NCBI RefSeq assembly: GCF_007830355.1
Contig: NZ_VLKO01000010.1
Location: 1-64,000, forward strand
Direction: 5' to 3'
From: Flavobacterium tiangeerense
Lineage (GTDB): Bacteria > Bacteroidota > Bacteroidia > Flavobacteriales > Flavobacteriaceae
Length of the DNA: 64,000 bases
This document shows, piece after piece, positions 54,380 to 63,586 of this stretch (position 1 is its first letter; every line of letters starts with the position of its first letter). The translations under genes and the position numbers were made by a program. The notes under the pieces were generated by a model, which saw only the letters and a program-made list of their open reading frames with translations, did no database searches and was not told where the DNA came from.

Positions 54380-54410
54380 AAAGACCACTTACAAAGCGTA
54401 AGTGGTCTTT
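54380..54410 (-). terminator. Terminator of the GDSL lipoprotein gene
   Basis: A perfect 12-bp stem (AAAGACCACTTA/TAAGTGGTCTTT) with a 7-base loop, followed by a T-rich run on the minus strand, 24 bases after the stop codon. Confidence 0.85.
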
Positions 54411-54433
54411 AAAATATCATTTTAAATAAGAAT

Positions 54434-55972
54434 TTATAATGTTGCTGGATATAAAATACGATACAAACTTACGTCCTTGTTTTTAAAATTTGAACCAAAT
54501 TTTGCATTTATAGCATCTGTAAATAAATTAGCTATAATTGCATATCCTCTTGGACTTGGATGCACACCATCTAACGAGAACATCCCACCTGTTACAAAGG
54601 CCGAAGTTACTCGGTAATTATTATAGACTATACCTCCATTTGCCAACTGATCCGTTACTGATTTTAGTTCAACAAATGCCAAACCTTTAGCATCAGCAAC
54701 AGATTTTATTGTAGCATTATAAGCATCTGTAGCTACTTTCACTTCAGCTACTTCAGCTTTGGTTAATACATGTACATCTTGCATTGGATATGTTACACCA
54801 AAAACATTCAATGGCGCAGGAACTCCTGCAGGTGCAGATGCAATTACAGATTGAGCCGTTAATACTACAAGATCTTCTTTTGTAGCCTGTCTAGCTTGAC
54901 CAAAAACTTGCCCGTAGAACGCAGCAGTCTGAGCTCCTAAAGTAGGAGTAAACGCTAAAGTTAATTGTGCAGAAAGATTTGGCAAACTCTCATCAACTAT
55001 CAGCAAAGGGTTTGCAGCAGTAGTAGACAATAATTCTATCCTGGATCCAGCACCAAATGCAGTTAAAGCTTGTTTTAATGGCCCGTATAATTGCAGATTC
55101 AAACCTTGAATAGTAGCTGTTCCAACAGCAACATTTCCACGACCTAAAACTGATGCAGTCAATGGATTAAAAGGAACTGTTGTAAAATAAGGCAATGCCG
55201 TTACATATGGTAAATTTGCCACAACACCTTTCGCTCCCTTTGCCGTCATTGCGTTAACGATATTGTTGTAAGCACTAGCAAAAACAGTTGGATCTGTAAT
55301 ATCATTGCTTAGATAGGTTCTTGGATCTAAATTTCCAGTTCTATTAACCCCACTTCCTCCAGACGTAGCATAACCTAAAACATCATTACCTCCAATCCAC
55401 AAGGAGAAAAAGGTAGGGTCTTGAGCAACTGCATCAGCGACAACCGTTGTAGAAGTTGAAGATGCGAAACGCAGAAAATATGGGTTTCCAGCTGAGCTAC
55501 CATATCCCTGAGCCACCAAATGATAACTTTTTGCTCCAGGAATACCCATGTTGTTGAACGAACCACCTAAAGGCGACAAAGTAGTAGTTGAAGCTTTATT
55601 AAATGGTGGCGATGCTAAAGAAGCGGGTGCAGATCCGTTGAAATATAATCTTGGAGCGTAGGTAGTACTACCCGCAAACCCACCAATATTATCAGCCATT
55701 AAGGGCGTCTTAAATTCTCCACCACCTTTTAACGCAAACTGCTGCGCCATAATGTTAGCATAGGAACCTTTTTGTCCTTCAATAAATAAAGCATTATCAC
55801 TAAAACCTGCGGCATAAGAATCTCCCAGCGCTACATATTTAGTAACCACTGCAGTACCAGCAGTCAAGGCTTCTCCATTTGAAGAATTAGCGTCTATTAC
55901 GACTTCATCCTCATTATTACACGCTACAAATGCTAGCGAAGCAAATAATAGCCATTTGAAATTTTTTATCAT
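54434..55972 (-). CDS. SGNH/GDSL-family esterase-like lipoprotein
   Basis: A 512-residue lipoprotein (lipobox FVAC, lipidated Cys near residue 18). The SGNH hydrolase blocks are present: block I 'VALGDSYAAGFS' near 47, block III 'SLWIGGNDVLGYA' near 190, and block V 'LDGVHPSPRGYAIIANLF' near 470, giving a plausible Ser-Asp-His triad. It lies 30 bases after the TonB-dependent receptor gene, so the two form an operon and may handle the same lipid or ester substrate at the outer membrane. Confidence 0.9.
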   Translation of the reverse strand: MIKNFKWLLFASLAFVACNNEDEVVIDANSSNGEALTAGTAVVTKYVALGDSYAAGFSDNALFIEGQKGSYANIMAQQFALKGGGEFKTPLMADNIGGFAGSTTYAPRLYFNGSAPASLASPPFNKASTTTLSPLGGSFNNMGIPGAKSYHLVAQGYGSSAGNPYFLRFASSTSTTVVADAVAQDPTFFSLWIGGNDVLGYATSGGSGVNRTGNLDPRTYLSNDITDPTVFASAYNNIVNAMTAKGAKGVVANLPYVTALPYFTTVPFNPLTASVLGRGNVAVGTATIQGLNLQLYGPLKQALTAFGAGSRIELLSTTAANPLLIVDESLPNLSAQLTLAFTPTLGAQTAAFYGQVFGQARQATKEDLVVLTAQSVIASAPAGVPAPLNVFGVTYPMQDVHVLTKAEVAEVKVATDAYNATIKSVADAKGLAFVELKSVTDQLANGGIVYNNYRVTSAFVTGGMFSLDGVHPSPRGYAIIANLFTDAINAKFGSNFKNKDVSLYRILYPATL

Positions 55973-56002
55973 TGTTCTTTGATTTTACTGTTAATTTAAT
56001 CC

Positions 56003-58762
56003 TTACGGGTTGATTGTCCAAGAGGCAAAATACTGTTGTCCAATAAGACCCGCTCCTAGTACCTGACCATATTCTTTACCTCCTATGTTTGAAGCCCCTA
56101 CTTTTAGGGTAGATTTCAAAGCAGGAAAGTTATAATTCAATTGAGCATCAATTACAGTTGCAGCATCTATGGTTCCATCAGCAAAAGAAGATTGCCATAA
56201 ATATTCACTGTTCCAACGTCCGCTTACATTAAATCCGAAATTTTTGAATAATTTCTCATTTCCAATAGAAGCCTTAACTCTGTGTTTTGGAGTATTGAAC
56301 CCTGCTTCAAAACTAGCATCTTTAGACTGATCAAAATCAAACTCAGCATAGTTGTAGTTAGCACCTACTTCAAAATCTTTATATACTTTTCTAGACAATC
56401 CTATACCAAAACCTAATGATTTTATTTCTAAAGATGTGTTGGTATACAATTGAAAAACTCTAGTATTTCCGTTTGCAAGCGCATGGATAGCTTGTTGACC
56501 TGCTACACTTGTAAGTCCTCCACCATCAATAGCTGTTCCGTACAACGGAGTAACTACATTTAAGTTTCCAATAAAATTATTATATACATTATAATATCCA
56601 TTTAAATCTATAGAAGTTTTATTGATAAATGAACGGTACCCCAATTCAATTGCTTTAACCTCTTCTGGTTTAACTAAGCCAACAGTAGTTTTTTGCAACA
56701 ATGCTGGATTTTGTGCAGCCGCAAAAGCTGCTGCAGAAGTAGCGGTAAAGGAATTATTATAAGCGTTAGTACCATTAATTGTAACTGTACTTCCGCCAGC
56801 AAATCCCTGTCCTACAGCTCCTGAAATAGGCAATGTCTCTACAAATCGAGTCAAGTTATCAGGCGCTGAACCTAACAAGATTGCACTACCAACATTAAAT
56901 CCGATGTATTGATCTTGTGTAGAAGGGTTTCTAAAACCTGTTTGAAAAGACCCTCTAAAATTATGATTTTTGTTTTGTCCTGCAGAATACACAACAGAAA
57001 CTCTAGGAGAATAATTCCCAACAAAATTTTGTGCTTTGTCATAACGTAGTGAAGCCGTTAGTTTCAAACGATCGTCAATCATTTTTTTCATCACTTGCGT
57101 GTACGCTCCGTATTCATTATATTTTATAGGGCCATTAGCATCTGTATAAATTCGACCAAATGAATTTAACTGATATTCTCTGTAAGAACCGCCGACCTGA
57201 ATTTCAGCAAATTTGATTAAATCTTTAAAATTATAATTGGCATCAGAGTGATAAATCTTTGAATTATCAACAAGTTTTGATCCTGTTAAAACACTCGCTT
57301 CGTTTGTTACTTGATTGAATGCATTTTTAAATTCAGGACTTCCCGGCAAGAATCTTCCTGTATCTGCTTTTACTCTAGCGGCTCTATGAGCATCTGCAGG
57401 CAACATACCACCTAATGTTGATTGTACATATGAATTGGCATAATCACCAAACCATTGTTGATCCGACTTCCACTTACGATTTATGTTAATCCCCGTAAAC
57501 AACATGTCATAGGACTGACCTCCATCCTCAGTAGTTGTATATCCTCTCAAAAAGAAATTCTTTCCTTTGAATTCTAATTTATGCTGCTGCATGAAAAAGT
57601 TATTCAGGTAATAACGGTTAGCACCTTGATAAACAGTATTACCATAACCAAATTTACTTTGAACTATTACTTCTAATCTTTCGTCACCAAAAGGGCGAAT
57701 ATGCAAAGATGCATCTATTTTAGTATTTGAAACTTTGTTGTCAGTTAGATCAACCTCATTATAACCTGTTCTTGAAACTTTATCAGTTGGCAAAGTAGGA
57801 GCAGGAATTACAGTTGACACTTCGTCACCATAAACATTGATACCATCATATCCGTAATGAGTTCTATCTCTACCAGCTACCGTTTTATCATCATAATTTA
57901 CAGCATGCCATTCTGTTCCTCGCATGTAAGCAAAGTTGGCTTTAGCAGCAAAATACTTATTAAAAGCTTTAGCCATACGAACTCCATAGTCTACATAGTC
58001 ATTTGTTCCGGCTGCTTTTTGGCTGGTTTGACCAAATTTAGCATACGCTCGAATTCCTTCACTAGTAAATGGACTTTTACTAGTCATGAATAATATACCA
58101 TTAAATGCATTGGCACCATATAATGCAGAAGATGCTCCTGGTAACAACTCCACTGATTGCACATCAATTTCAGAAACACCGATTAAGTTTCCTAAAACAA
58201 AGTTTAATAATGGTGAAGAGTTATCCATACCGTCTACTAACTGCATAAATCTTGTATTTGCTACTGTAGCAAAACCTCTAGTGTTAATAGACTTAAAAGA
58301 CATACTTGAAGTGTTCATTTGAACTTCTTTCATGTTCTCTAAACCATCGTAAAAGGACGGAGAAGCCGTTTTCTTGATTTCAGCGATTCCCATTCTCTCA
58401 ATAGTAACTGGTGATTCAAGAACGCGCTCCGGAGTTCTAGACGCAGAAACTACGATTTCATCAAGCTTGTTCTCCTCATCTAGTAATTTCACAGCAACCT
58501 TTTGGCTACTTGAAGTAATAGATACTCTTTGTGAAGTGAAACCAACAGTAGACACCTCTATAACAAAGGGCGCTCTTTTTGTTGTTTTTAAGGTAAATGC
58601 ACCTGTTACATCACTTGTGGTTCCTGCAGACTCTCCAACAACCTTGATGTTGGCTCCAGGAATTGGCTGGCTGTTACTGTCTGTAACAACACCTGAAATT
58701 GTGCTTTGCGCAAAAGATAGGCTGCAAAAAAACAATGTCAAAAAAAGTAAATACACTCTCAT
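56003..58762 (-). CDS. TonB-dependent outer-membrane receptor
   Basis: A 919-residue receptor with a signal peptide (cleavage after SFAQ near residue 19), an N-terminal carboxypeptidase-like domain ('TISGVVTDSNSQPIPGANIKVVGESAGTTSDVTGAFTLK'), a TonB-box-like segment ('LDEIVVSASRTPERVLESPVTIERM'), a plug domain ('QSVELLPGASSALYGANAFNGILFM') and a beta-barrel to the C-terminus. No SusD partner is adjacent; instead the GDSL lipoprotein follows. The transported substrate is unknown. Confidence 0.92.
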   Translation of the reverse strand: MRVYLLFLTLFFCSLSFAQSTISGVVTDSNSQPIPGANIKVVGESAGTTSDVTGAFTLKTTKRAPFVIEVSTVGFTSQRVSITSSSQKVAVKLLDEENKLDEIVVSASRTPERVLESPVTIERMGIAEIKKTASPSFYDGLENMKEVQMNTSSMSFKSINTRGFATVANTRFMQLVDGMDNSSPLLNFVLGNLIGVSEIDVQSVELLPGASSALYGANAFNGILFMTSKSPFTSEGIRAYAKFGQTSQKAAGTNDYVDYGVRMAKAFNKYFAAKANFAYMRGTEWHAVNYDDKTVAGRDRTHYGYDGINVYGDEVSTVIPAPTLPTDKVSRTGYNEVDLTDNKVSNTKIDASLHIRPFGDERLEVIVQSKFGYGNTVYQGANRYYLNNFFMQQHKLEFKGKNFFLRGYTTTEDGGQSYDMLFTGININRKWKSDQQWFGDYANSYVQSTLGGMLPADAHRAARVKADTGRFLPGSPEFKNAFNQVTNEASVLTGSKLVDNSKIYHSDANYNFKDLIKFAEIQVGGSYREYQLNSFGRIYTDANGPIKYNEYGAYTQVMKKMIDDRLKLTASLRYDKAQNFVGNYSPRVSVVYSAGQNKNHNFRGSFQTGFRNPSTQDQYIGFNVGSAILLGSAPDNLTRFVETLPISGAVGQGFAGGSTVTINGTNAYNNSFTATSAAAFAAAQNPALLQKTTVGLVKPEEVKAIELGYRSFINKTSIDLNGYYNVYNNFIGNLNVVTPLYGTAIDGGGLTSVAGQQAIHALANGNTRVFQLYTNTSLEIKSLGFGIGLSRKVYKDFEVGANYNYAEFDFDQSKDASFEAGFNTPKHRVKASIGNEKLFKNFGFNVSGRWNSEYLWQSSFADGTIDAATVIDAQLNYNFPALKSTLKVGASNIGGKEYGQVLGAGLIGQQYFASWTINP

Positions 58763-59070
58763 TGGTCTATAATTTGTTGGTTTATATAGCCAAAGTACAA
58801 ATATTTTTGATATTATTAAAAAAGTAACAAATAAATTTCATATTTAGCATATATTTTAATGGAATTAAGATTAATTCACATTTTGTTATTGTTACTATTC
58901 TGTTAATTTTTATAGTCTAAAAATAGGTTTTCATTATGCATGCATACAAAAAATGAATATTTCACAATTATTATCTTAATTTTTAGCTATTTCGTAAAAG
59001 TGTAAAAAACCAGAAAAATCAAGTGCTAAAAGAATTTATATCATATCATAAAACAAAAAATATTGCCCAT
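58763..59070. other. AT-rich gap between glmS and the TonB receptor gene
   Basis: About 310 bases before the glmS terminator. It must hold the receptor promoter, but no exact TAnnTTTG element is found. No open frame or repeat of note. Confidence 0.4.
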
Positions 59071-59101
59071 AAAAAAACCCCGAAAAATTAATTTCGGGGT
59101 T
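59071..59101 (-). terminator. Terminator of the glmS operon
   Basis: A perfect 10-bp stem (AACCCCGAAA/TTTCGGGGTT) with a 6-base loop and a T run on the minus strand, 26 bases after the glmS stop. Confidence 0.85.
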
Positions 59102-59126
59102 AAACTTATATCGAATTAGAAACTAT

Positions 59127-60974
59127 TTATTCAACAGTAACAGATTTTGCTAAATTTCTTGGTTGATCCACATTACAACCGCGCATTACTGCAATATGAT
59201 AGGAGAGCAATTGTAAAGGTATAGTTGTAATTAATGGCGATAAAGCGTCTGATGTTTCAGGTATCTCAATCACATAATCAGCTAATTCTCTAACTTGCGT
59301 ATCCCCTTTTGTAACTACTGCTATAATCCTTCCACTACGGGATTTAATTTCCTGTATGTTACTTACAATTTTGTCATAATGACCTTGTTTTGGCGCAATA
59401 ACAATAACCGGCATTGACTCATCTATCAATGCGATAGGTCCATGTTTCATTTCAGCGGCAGGATACCCTTCAGCATGAATGTATGAAATCTCTTTTAACT
59501 TTAAAGCTCCTTCTAGTGCAACTGGAAAATTATAGCCACGACCAAGGTATAAACAATTAGGTGCATCTTTAAACACTGCTGCAATTTCTTGAGCTTTAGC
59601 ATTCGTTTCAAGAGCCTCTTTTACTTTTTCAGGTATAATTTCAAGCTCTTCTAAGTATGCGTGAAACGCCGAGTGTGACAATGTTCCTTTGGCTTTTGCT
59701 AATCTCAAAGCAATCATTGTTAAAACAGTAATTTGAGTAGTAAACGCTTTGGTAGAGGCAACCCCAATTTCTGGACCAGCATGTGTGTAAGCACCTGCGT
59801 GAGTTTCTCTTGAAATAGAAGAACCCACTACATTACAAACTCCAAAGACAAAAGCACCATTTTCTTTCGCCAATTTTATAGCAGCCATTGTATCGGCAGT
59901 TTCACCAGACTGTGAAATTGCAATAACGATATCTTTTTTGTTTATAATTGGGTTTCTATATCTAAATTCAGATGCATATTCTACCTCTACAGGTATTCTT
60001 GCAAATTCTTCAAAAATATATTCAGCTACTAATCCTGCATGCCATGAAGTACCACAAGCAACAATAATAATACGATCAGCGTTTAAGAATTTCTCTAAGT
60101 TATCCTCTATACCTGCCATTTGAATCAAACCTTCATTAGCATGCAAACGACCACGATAAGTATCTTTAATTACGTTAGGTTGCTCATATATCTCTTTCAT
60201 CATGAAGTGATCATAACCTCCTTTTTCAATTTGCTCTAAATTCATTTGGAGCTCTTGAATAGTCGGATTTACAAGTGAATCATCTTTTATTTTACGAACT
60301 TTCATAGGCTTGTGCAACCTGATATTAGCCATTTCACCGTCTTCTAAATAAATAGCATTCGATGTAAATTCTATAAATGGCGATGCATCTGAGGCAACAA
60401 AAAATTCACCTTCACCCACACCAATAGCTAGTGGACTACCTAAACGGGCAGCAACAATTTCATTTGGGTTTTTCTTATCGAATACAGCAATTGCATAAGC
60501 ACCTACCACTTGGTTTAAAGCAACTTGAACTGCTTTTCCTAATTTTAAGTTATCTTTTTTCTGTACTTCCTCAATCAAATTTACTAAAACTTCTGTATCT
60601 GTATCAGAATGAAAAACGTATCCTCTTTTTGAAAGCTCTGCTTTTAACGGAGCATAATTTTCAATAATTCCATTATGGACGATAGCTAAATCTCCTGAAT
60701 TTGAAAGATGAGGATGTGAATTTACATCATTTGGAACACCATGTGTAGCCCAACGAGTGTGCCCTATACCTATACTTCCGTTGGTGGTTATTTCTTGAGA
60801 TGCTTTTTGTTCTAGATCTGCTACTTTACCTTTTGTTTTTGAAACTTTTAAATTTTCTCCATCAAAAAGCATGACACCAGCACTATCATAACCTCTATAT
60901 TCTAATCTTTTTAGTCCTTTAATTACTATAGGGTAAGCCTCTCTATATCCAATATATCCAACGATTCCACACAT
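59127..60974 (-). CDS. glmS: Glutamine--fructose-6-phosphate aminotransferase
   Basis: A 615-residue enzyme that makes glucosamine-6-phosphate for cell-wall synthesis. The N-terminal nucleophile Cys2 (MCGIVGYIG) starts the glutaminase domain ('RLEYRGYDSAG', 'GHTRWATHGVP'). Two SIS domains bind the sugar ('ACGTSWHAGLVAEY', 'ISQSGETADTMAA', 'YLGRGYNFPVALEGALKLKEISYIHAEGYPAAEMKHGPIALI'), and the end is 'NLAKSVTVE'. No glmS ribozyme is present in the 9-base gap upstream. Last gene of a three-gene operon. Confidence 0.97.
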   Translation of the reverse strand: MCGIVGYIGYREAYPIVIKGLKRLEYRGYDSAGVMLFDGENLKVSKTKGKVADLEQKASQEITTNGSIGIGHTRWATHGVPNDVNSHPHLSNSGDLAIVHNGIIENYAPLKAELSKRGYVFHSDTDTEVLVNLIEEVQKKDNLKLGKAVQVALNQVVGAYAIAVFDKKNPNEIVAARLGSPLAIGVGEGEFFVASDASPFIEFTSNAIYLEDGEMANIRLHKPMKVRKIKDDSLVNPTIQELQMNLEQIEKGGYDHFMMKEIYEQPNVIKDTYRGRLHANEGLIQMAGIEDNLEKFLNADRIIIVACGTSWHAGLVAEYIFEEFARIPVEVEYASEFRYRNPIINKKDIVIAISQSGETADTMAAIKLAKENGAFVFGVCNVVGSSISRETHAGAYTHAGPEIGVASTKAFTTQITVLTMIALRLAKAKGTLSHSAFHAYLEELEIIPEKVKEALETNAKAQEIAAVFKDAPNCLYLGRGYNFPVALEGALKLKEISYIHAEGYPAAEMKHGPIALIDESMPVIVIAPKQGHYDKIVSNIQEIKSRSGRIIAVVTKGDTQVRELADYVIEIPETSDALSPLITTIPLQLLSYHIAVMRGCNVDQPRNLAKSVTVE

Positions 60975-60983
60975 ATTTTTTTC

Positions 60984-62651
60984 TTAATTAGGTTTTGTAA
61001 AATAAATTTCAAACTTCAATCTCTTATCTGCCGGCACTGTACTTTTACCTCCATACAAAACAGTCCCTAATGGATTCATAACTGATCCCGTAGGTACTTC
61101 ACGTACAAATGAATTGGCTGATTTTACTTTGTATGAGGTAGATTTATTAATATCCTCAGTAACAACAAGTCCAAGTTTCACATTAGTAGAGTCTTTGTTG
61201 TTGATTAAATTCCGAATATGGTTTGTAATTCTAATCTTGTAAGTAGCACCTCTTTTTGTTGTAGCATCTTTAACTAATTGACCGCCATATATAATCTTTC
61301 CTTTCTTGGCATCCAAAGTATTACCAGAATCATCTACAGCATAATCAAACATCACTCGGTTGTTTGTAAAATCATACAAATATACTCTTTGAGGTTCTAC
61401 ACCACTAGCCATTGTAGCAGCATCTATGTGAAATACTAAATTAGCTTCATTGACCAAAAGCTTTTTCCCATCAGCAGGAAATCTTAAATCATCTAACTGA
61501 TCAGATATTCCGTTTGCACTCGTAAGAGTACCCGATGCAGTGTAGCCTTTGACATCGGTTTTATCAAAAAGTTCTACTACAGCAAGAGAACCTTCTCCTC
61601 CTCTTAAGAAAAGTTTATCATCACCAGTAGTCGTGTTTCCAGTAAAAGGCAAATTATTGTAAGCAGAACCACTAGTAGAAAAATCATTACTCAATAAACT
61701 AACGGTATTACCCGTCATGTTAAGTTCGATTGTCTTTTTAACACGAGTAGTTGTGGTTACTCCGCCTGTTGTAGTGACTAAATCCTCATTGTATTTAATG
61801 GTAATCTTACCACTTTTAAAATTAAGCATAGCTAGATTTCCTGGACTAGTTCCTGCTTTTTCAATTTTAAAATACAAGCCTCTAAAATAATTTTTGAAAA
61901 CATCATTATTAGCTAATTTTCCTGAGTTTATAGCATCAATAATTCGGGTTTTAAAATAACTTTTATTCAAATTCAATTGCATTTCAGGCGGACCATAAGT
62001 AGTTGTTTCAACCTTTGTAACTGTGTCTTTAGTTATTGTCTTTTTTGCAGTAGCATCAAAGAAAAACTCATCGTTTTGCGCTTTCTCTGAACTATCGTTT
62101 AAACGATTTGGTTTTTTAAAGTTATCGAAGTCTGCATTTTGATCTGAAAAATATCGTTGTTGTTGCTGAAAACCTCCGCTAGGATCGGCATCACGCATAA
62201 AAAAACCTGATTCATATACACTTAGCTTCATCTTGGCTTTTTCAGGCCCATAAATAGAATCTAATACATACGTGCGAGAACCATCGGTATTATTTTTAGT
62301 TTGATTATTATCAACAAAATAAGGAACCGTTAACACCACGCTTTCTACATAAGGATTTGTACTAACTGAGGTTACCACAGCAGCTAGTGTAAGTTGCGTA
62401 TTAAAATTGGCAGTAGTTTCACCAAAATTGGTACTATTATAAATTCCTAGCGGGTTTACATCTAAATTATTAGACTGTACAACTCCCGTTTTTTGATTGT
62501 AGCCAGATACGCCGAACGATTGTTTGTTGAGTTCAAAATTGTTATCTCCTAATAAATCACCACCTATTTCATTGAAATCTTTATCGCATGAAGCCATAAA
62601 AATCACAGTTAAGCCAAGGAAAACTTTCTTGAATAAAGAATTATTAATCAT
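60984..62651 (-). CDS. DUF4270-family lipoprotein
   Basis: A 555-residue lipoprotein (lipobox MASC, Cys near residue 22) that I recognise as the DUF4270 family, widespread in Bacteroidota and uncharacterised. Typical features are the opening 'DKDFNEIGGDLLGDNNFEL' and a beta-rich body. It lies 20 bases after the GT5-like gene and 9 bases before glmS, so it is co-transcribed with glmS. A link to cell-envelope sugar metabolism is only inferred. Confidence 0.85.
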   Translation of the reverse strand: MINNSLFKKVFLGLTVIFMASCDKDFNEIGGDLLGDNNFELNKQSFGVSGYNQKTGVVQSNNLDVNPLGIYNSTNFGETTANFNTQLTLAAVVTSVSTNPYVESVVLTVPYFVDNNQTKNNTDGSRTYVLDSIYGPEKAKMKLSVYESGFFMRDADPSGGFQQQQRYFSDQNADFDNFKKPNRLNDSSEKAQNDEFFFDATAKKTITKDTVTKVETTTYGPPEMQLNLNKSYFKTRIIDAINSGKLANNDVFKNYFRGLYFKIEKAGTSPGNLAMLNFKSGKITIKYNEDLVTTTGGVTTTTRVKKTIELNMTGNTVSLLSNDFSTSGSAYNNLPFTGNTTTGDDKLFLRGGEGSLAVVELFDKTDVKGYTASGTLTSANGISDQLDDLRFPADGKKLLVNEANLVFHIDAATMASGVEPQRVYLYDFTNNRVMFDYAVDDSGNTLDAKKGKIIYGGQLVKDATTKRGATYKIRITNHIRNLINNKDSTNVKLGLVVTEDINKSTSYKVKSANSFVREVPTGSVMNPLGTVLYGGKSTVPADKRLKFEIYFTKPN

Positions 62652-62671
62652 ATGTATTAAAAAGGGTTAAT

Positions 62672-63478
62672 TTAAAGCATTTCGTTTATGTAGAAATTTG
62701 TATACGCCTCGGCGAATGCATCTTTCGGTGCGAAAGGTAAAAAAGGTTTTCCTGAAGATTCTATAAATTTTGTTAAACTTGGCGTCAGTGAATCAGAAGC
62801 AATAATCACTGCATCAGAATGCTTTATGGTGGTTTTAATAATATTCTCGTAGTTAGGGATTTCAAGATCAGCTATTGCATCTTCTGGAACACCATCAAAT
62901 TTTACTTTATTGATCATTTCAACATCAAGAGTACCATCAAAAGACTGACTGTACACAGATGTTACAATCTTTGTTTCTGAAAATAAAGCTTCGTTTTTGT
63001 AAAAATGCTTCATATAAACAGGCAACATCGCTGCTAACCATCCATGAACGTGAATGATGTCTGGAACCCAGTTGAGTTTTTTTACTGTTTCTACTACACC
63101 TTTTGCAAAGAAAATAGCGCGCTCATCATTATCAGGATACATAACACCTTCTTCGTCAGCAAAAGTTGCTTTTCGTTTAAAGTAGTCATCGTTATCAATA
63201 AAATAAACTTGTATACGCTCTTTTGGTATCGATGCAACCTTAATAATTAAGGGCATATCCAAATCATTTACTACCAAATTCATCCCCGAAAGTCTAATTA
63301 CCTCGTGCAATTGATGTCTTCTCTCGTTAATATTTCCATACCTTGGCATAAAAATTCTTATTTGCCCACCTTGATCATTAATCATTTTTGGAACGTCATA
63401 AGACATTAAAGAGACCTCGTTTTCAGCGAGATACGGCACCACTTCAGATGATACATATAATATCCTCTTATCTTTCAT
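62672..63478 (-). CDS. Glycogen/starch synthase N-terminal-domain protein (half-size)
   Basis: A 268-residue protein matching only the first Rossmann domain of GT5 glycogen synthases: 'ILYVSSEVVPYLAENEVSLMSYDVPKMINDQGGQIRIFMPRYG' at the start and 'WVPDIIHVHGWLAAMLPVYMK' near 148. The C-terminal GT-B domain with the ADP-glucose-binding motif is missing, so full synthase activity is doubtful. The sequence ends normally. Upstream TTG at 63505 is rejected in favour of the ATG at 63478. It is divergent from panC and first in the operon with DUF4270 and glmS. Confidence 0.85.
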   Translation of the reverse strand: MKDKRILYVSSEVVPYLAENEVSLMSYDVPKMINDQGGQIRIFMPRYGNINERRHQLHEVIRLSGMNLVVNDLDMPLIIKVASIPKERIQVYFIDNDDYFKRKATFADEEGVMYPDNDERAIFFAKGVVETVKKLNWVPDIIHVHGWLAAMLPVYMKHFYKNEALFSETKIVTSVYSQSFDGTLDVEMINKVKFDGVPEDAIADLEIPNYENIIKTTIKHSDAVIIASDSLTPSLTKFIESSGKPFLPFAPKDAFAEAYTNFYINEML

Positions 63479-63516
63479 ATTGTAATTTACTTTATTTATT
63501 GGCAATAAAAACCACG

Positions 63517-63524
63517 CAAAATTA
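63517..63524 (-). promoter_or_regulatory. -7 element of the GT5-DUF4270-glmS operon
   Basis: TAATTTTG on the minus strand fits TAnnTTTG, 38 bases before the ATG at 63478. Confidence 0.45.
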
Positions 63525-63555
63525 CAAAAATTTATGCAGTTATTAACTAAAATAG

Positions 63556-63563
63556 TAAGTTTG
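63556..63563 (+). promoter_or_regulatory. -7 element of panC
   Basis: TAAGTTTG fits TAnnTTTG, 23 bases before the panC ATG. Confidence 0.5.
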
Positions 63564-63586
63564 CATTTAATTTTAATAATACTGCC

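Noticed and set aside
58374..58772. Plus-strand frame of 132 codons antisense to the TonB receptor
   Set aside because: It is antisense to the well-conserved carboxypeptidase-like and plug regions and has no independent support.
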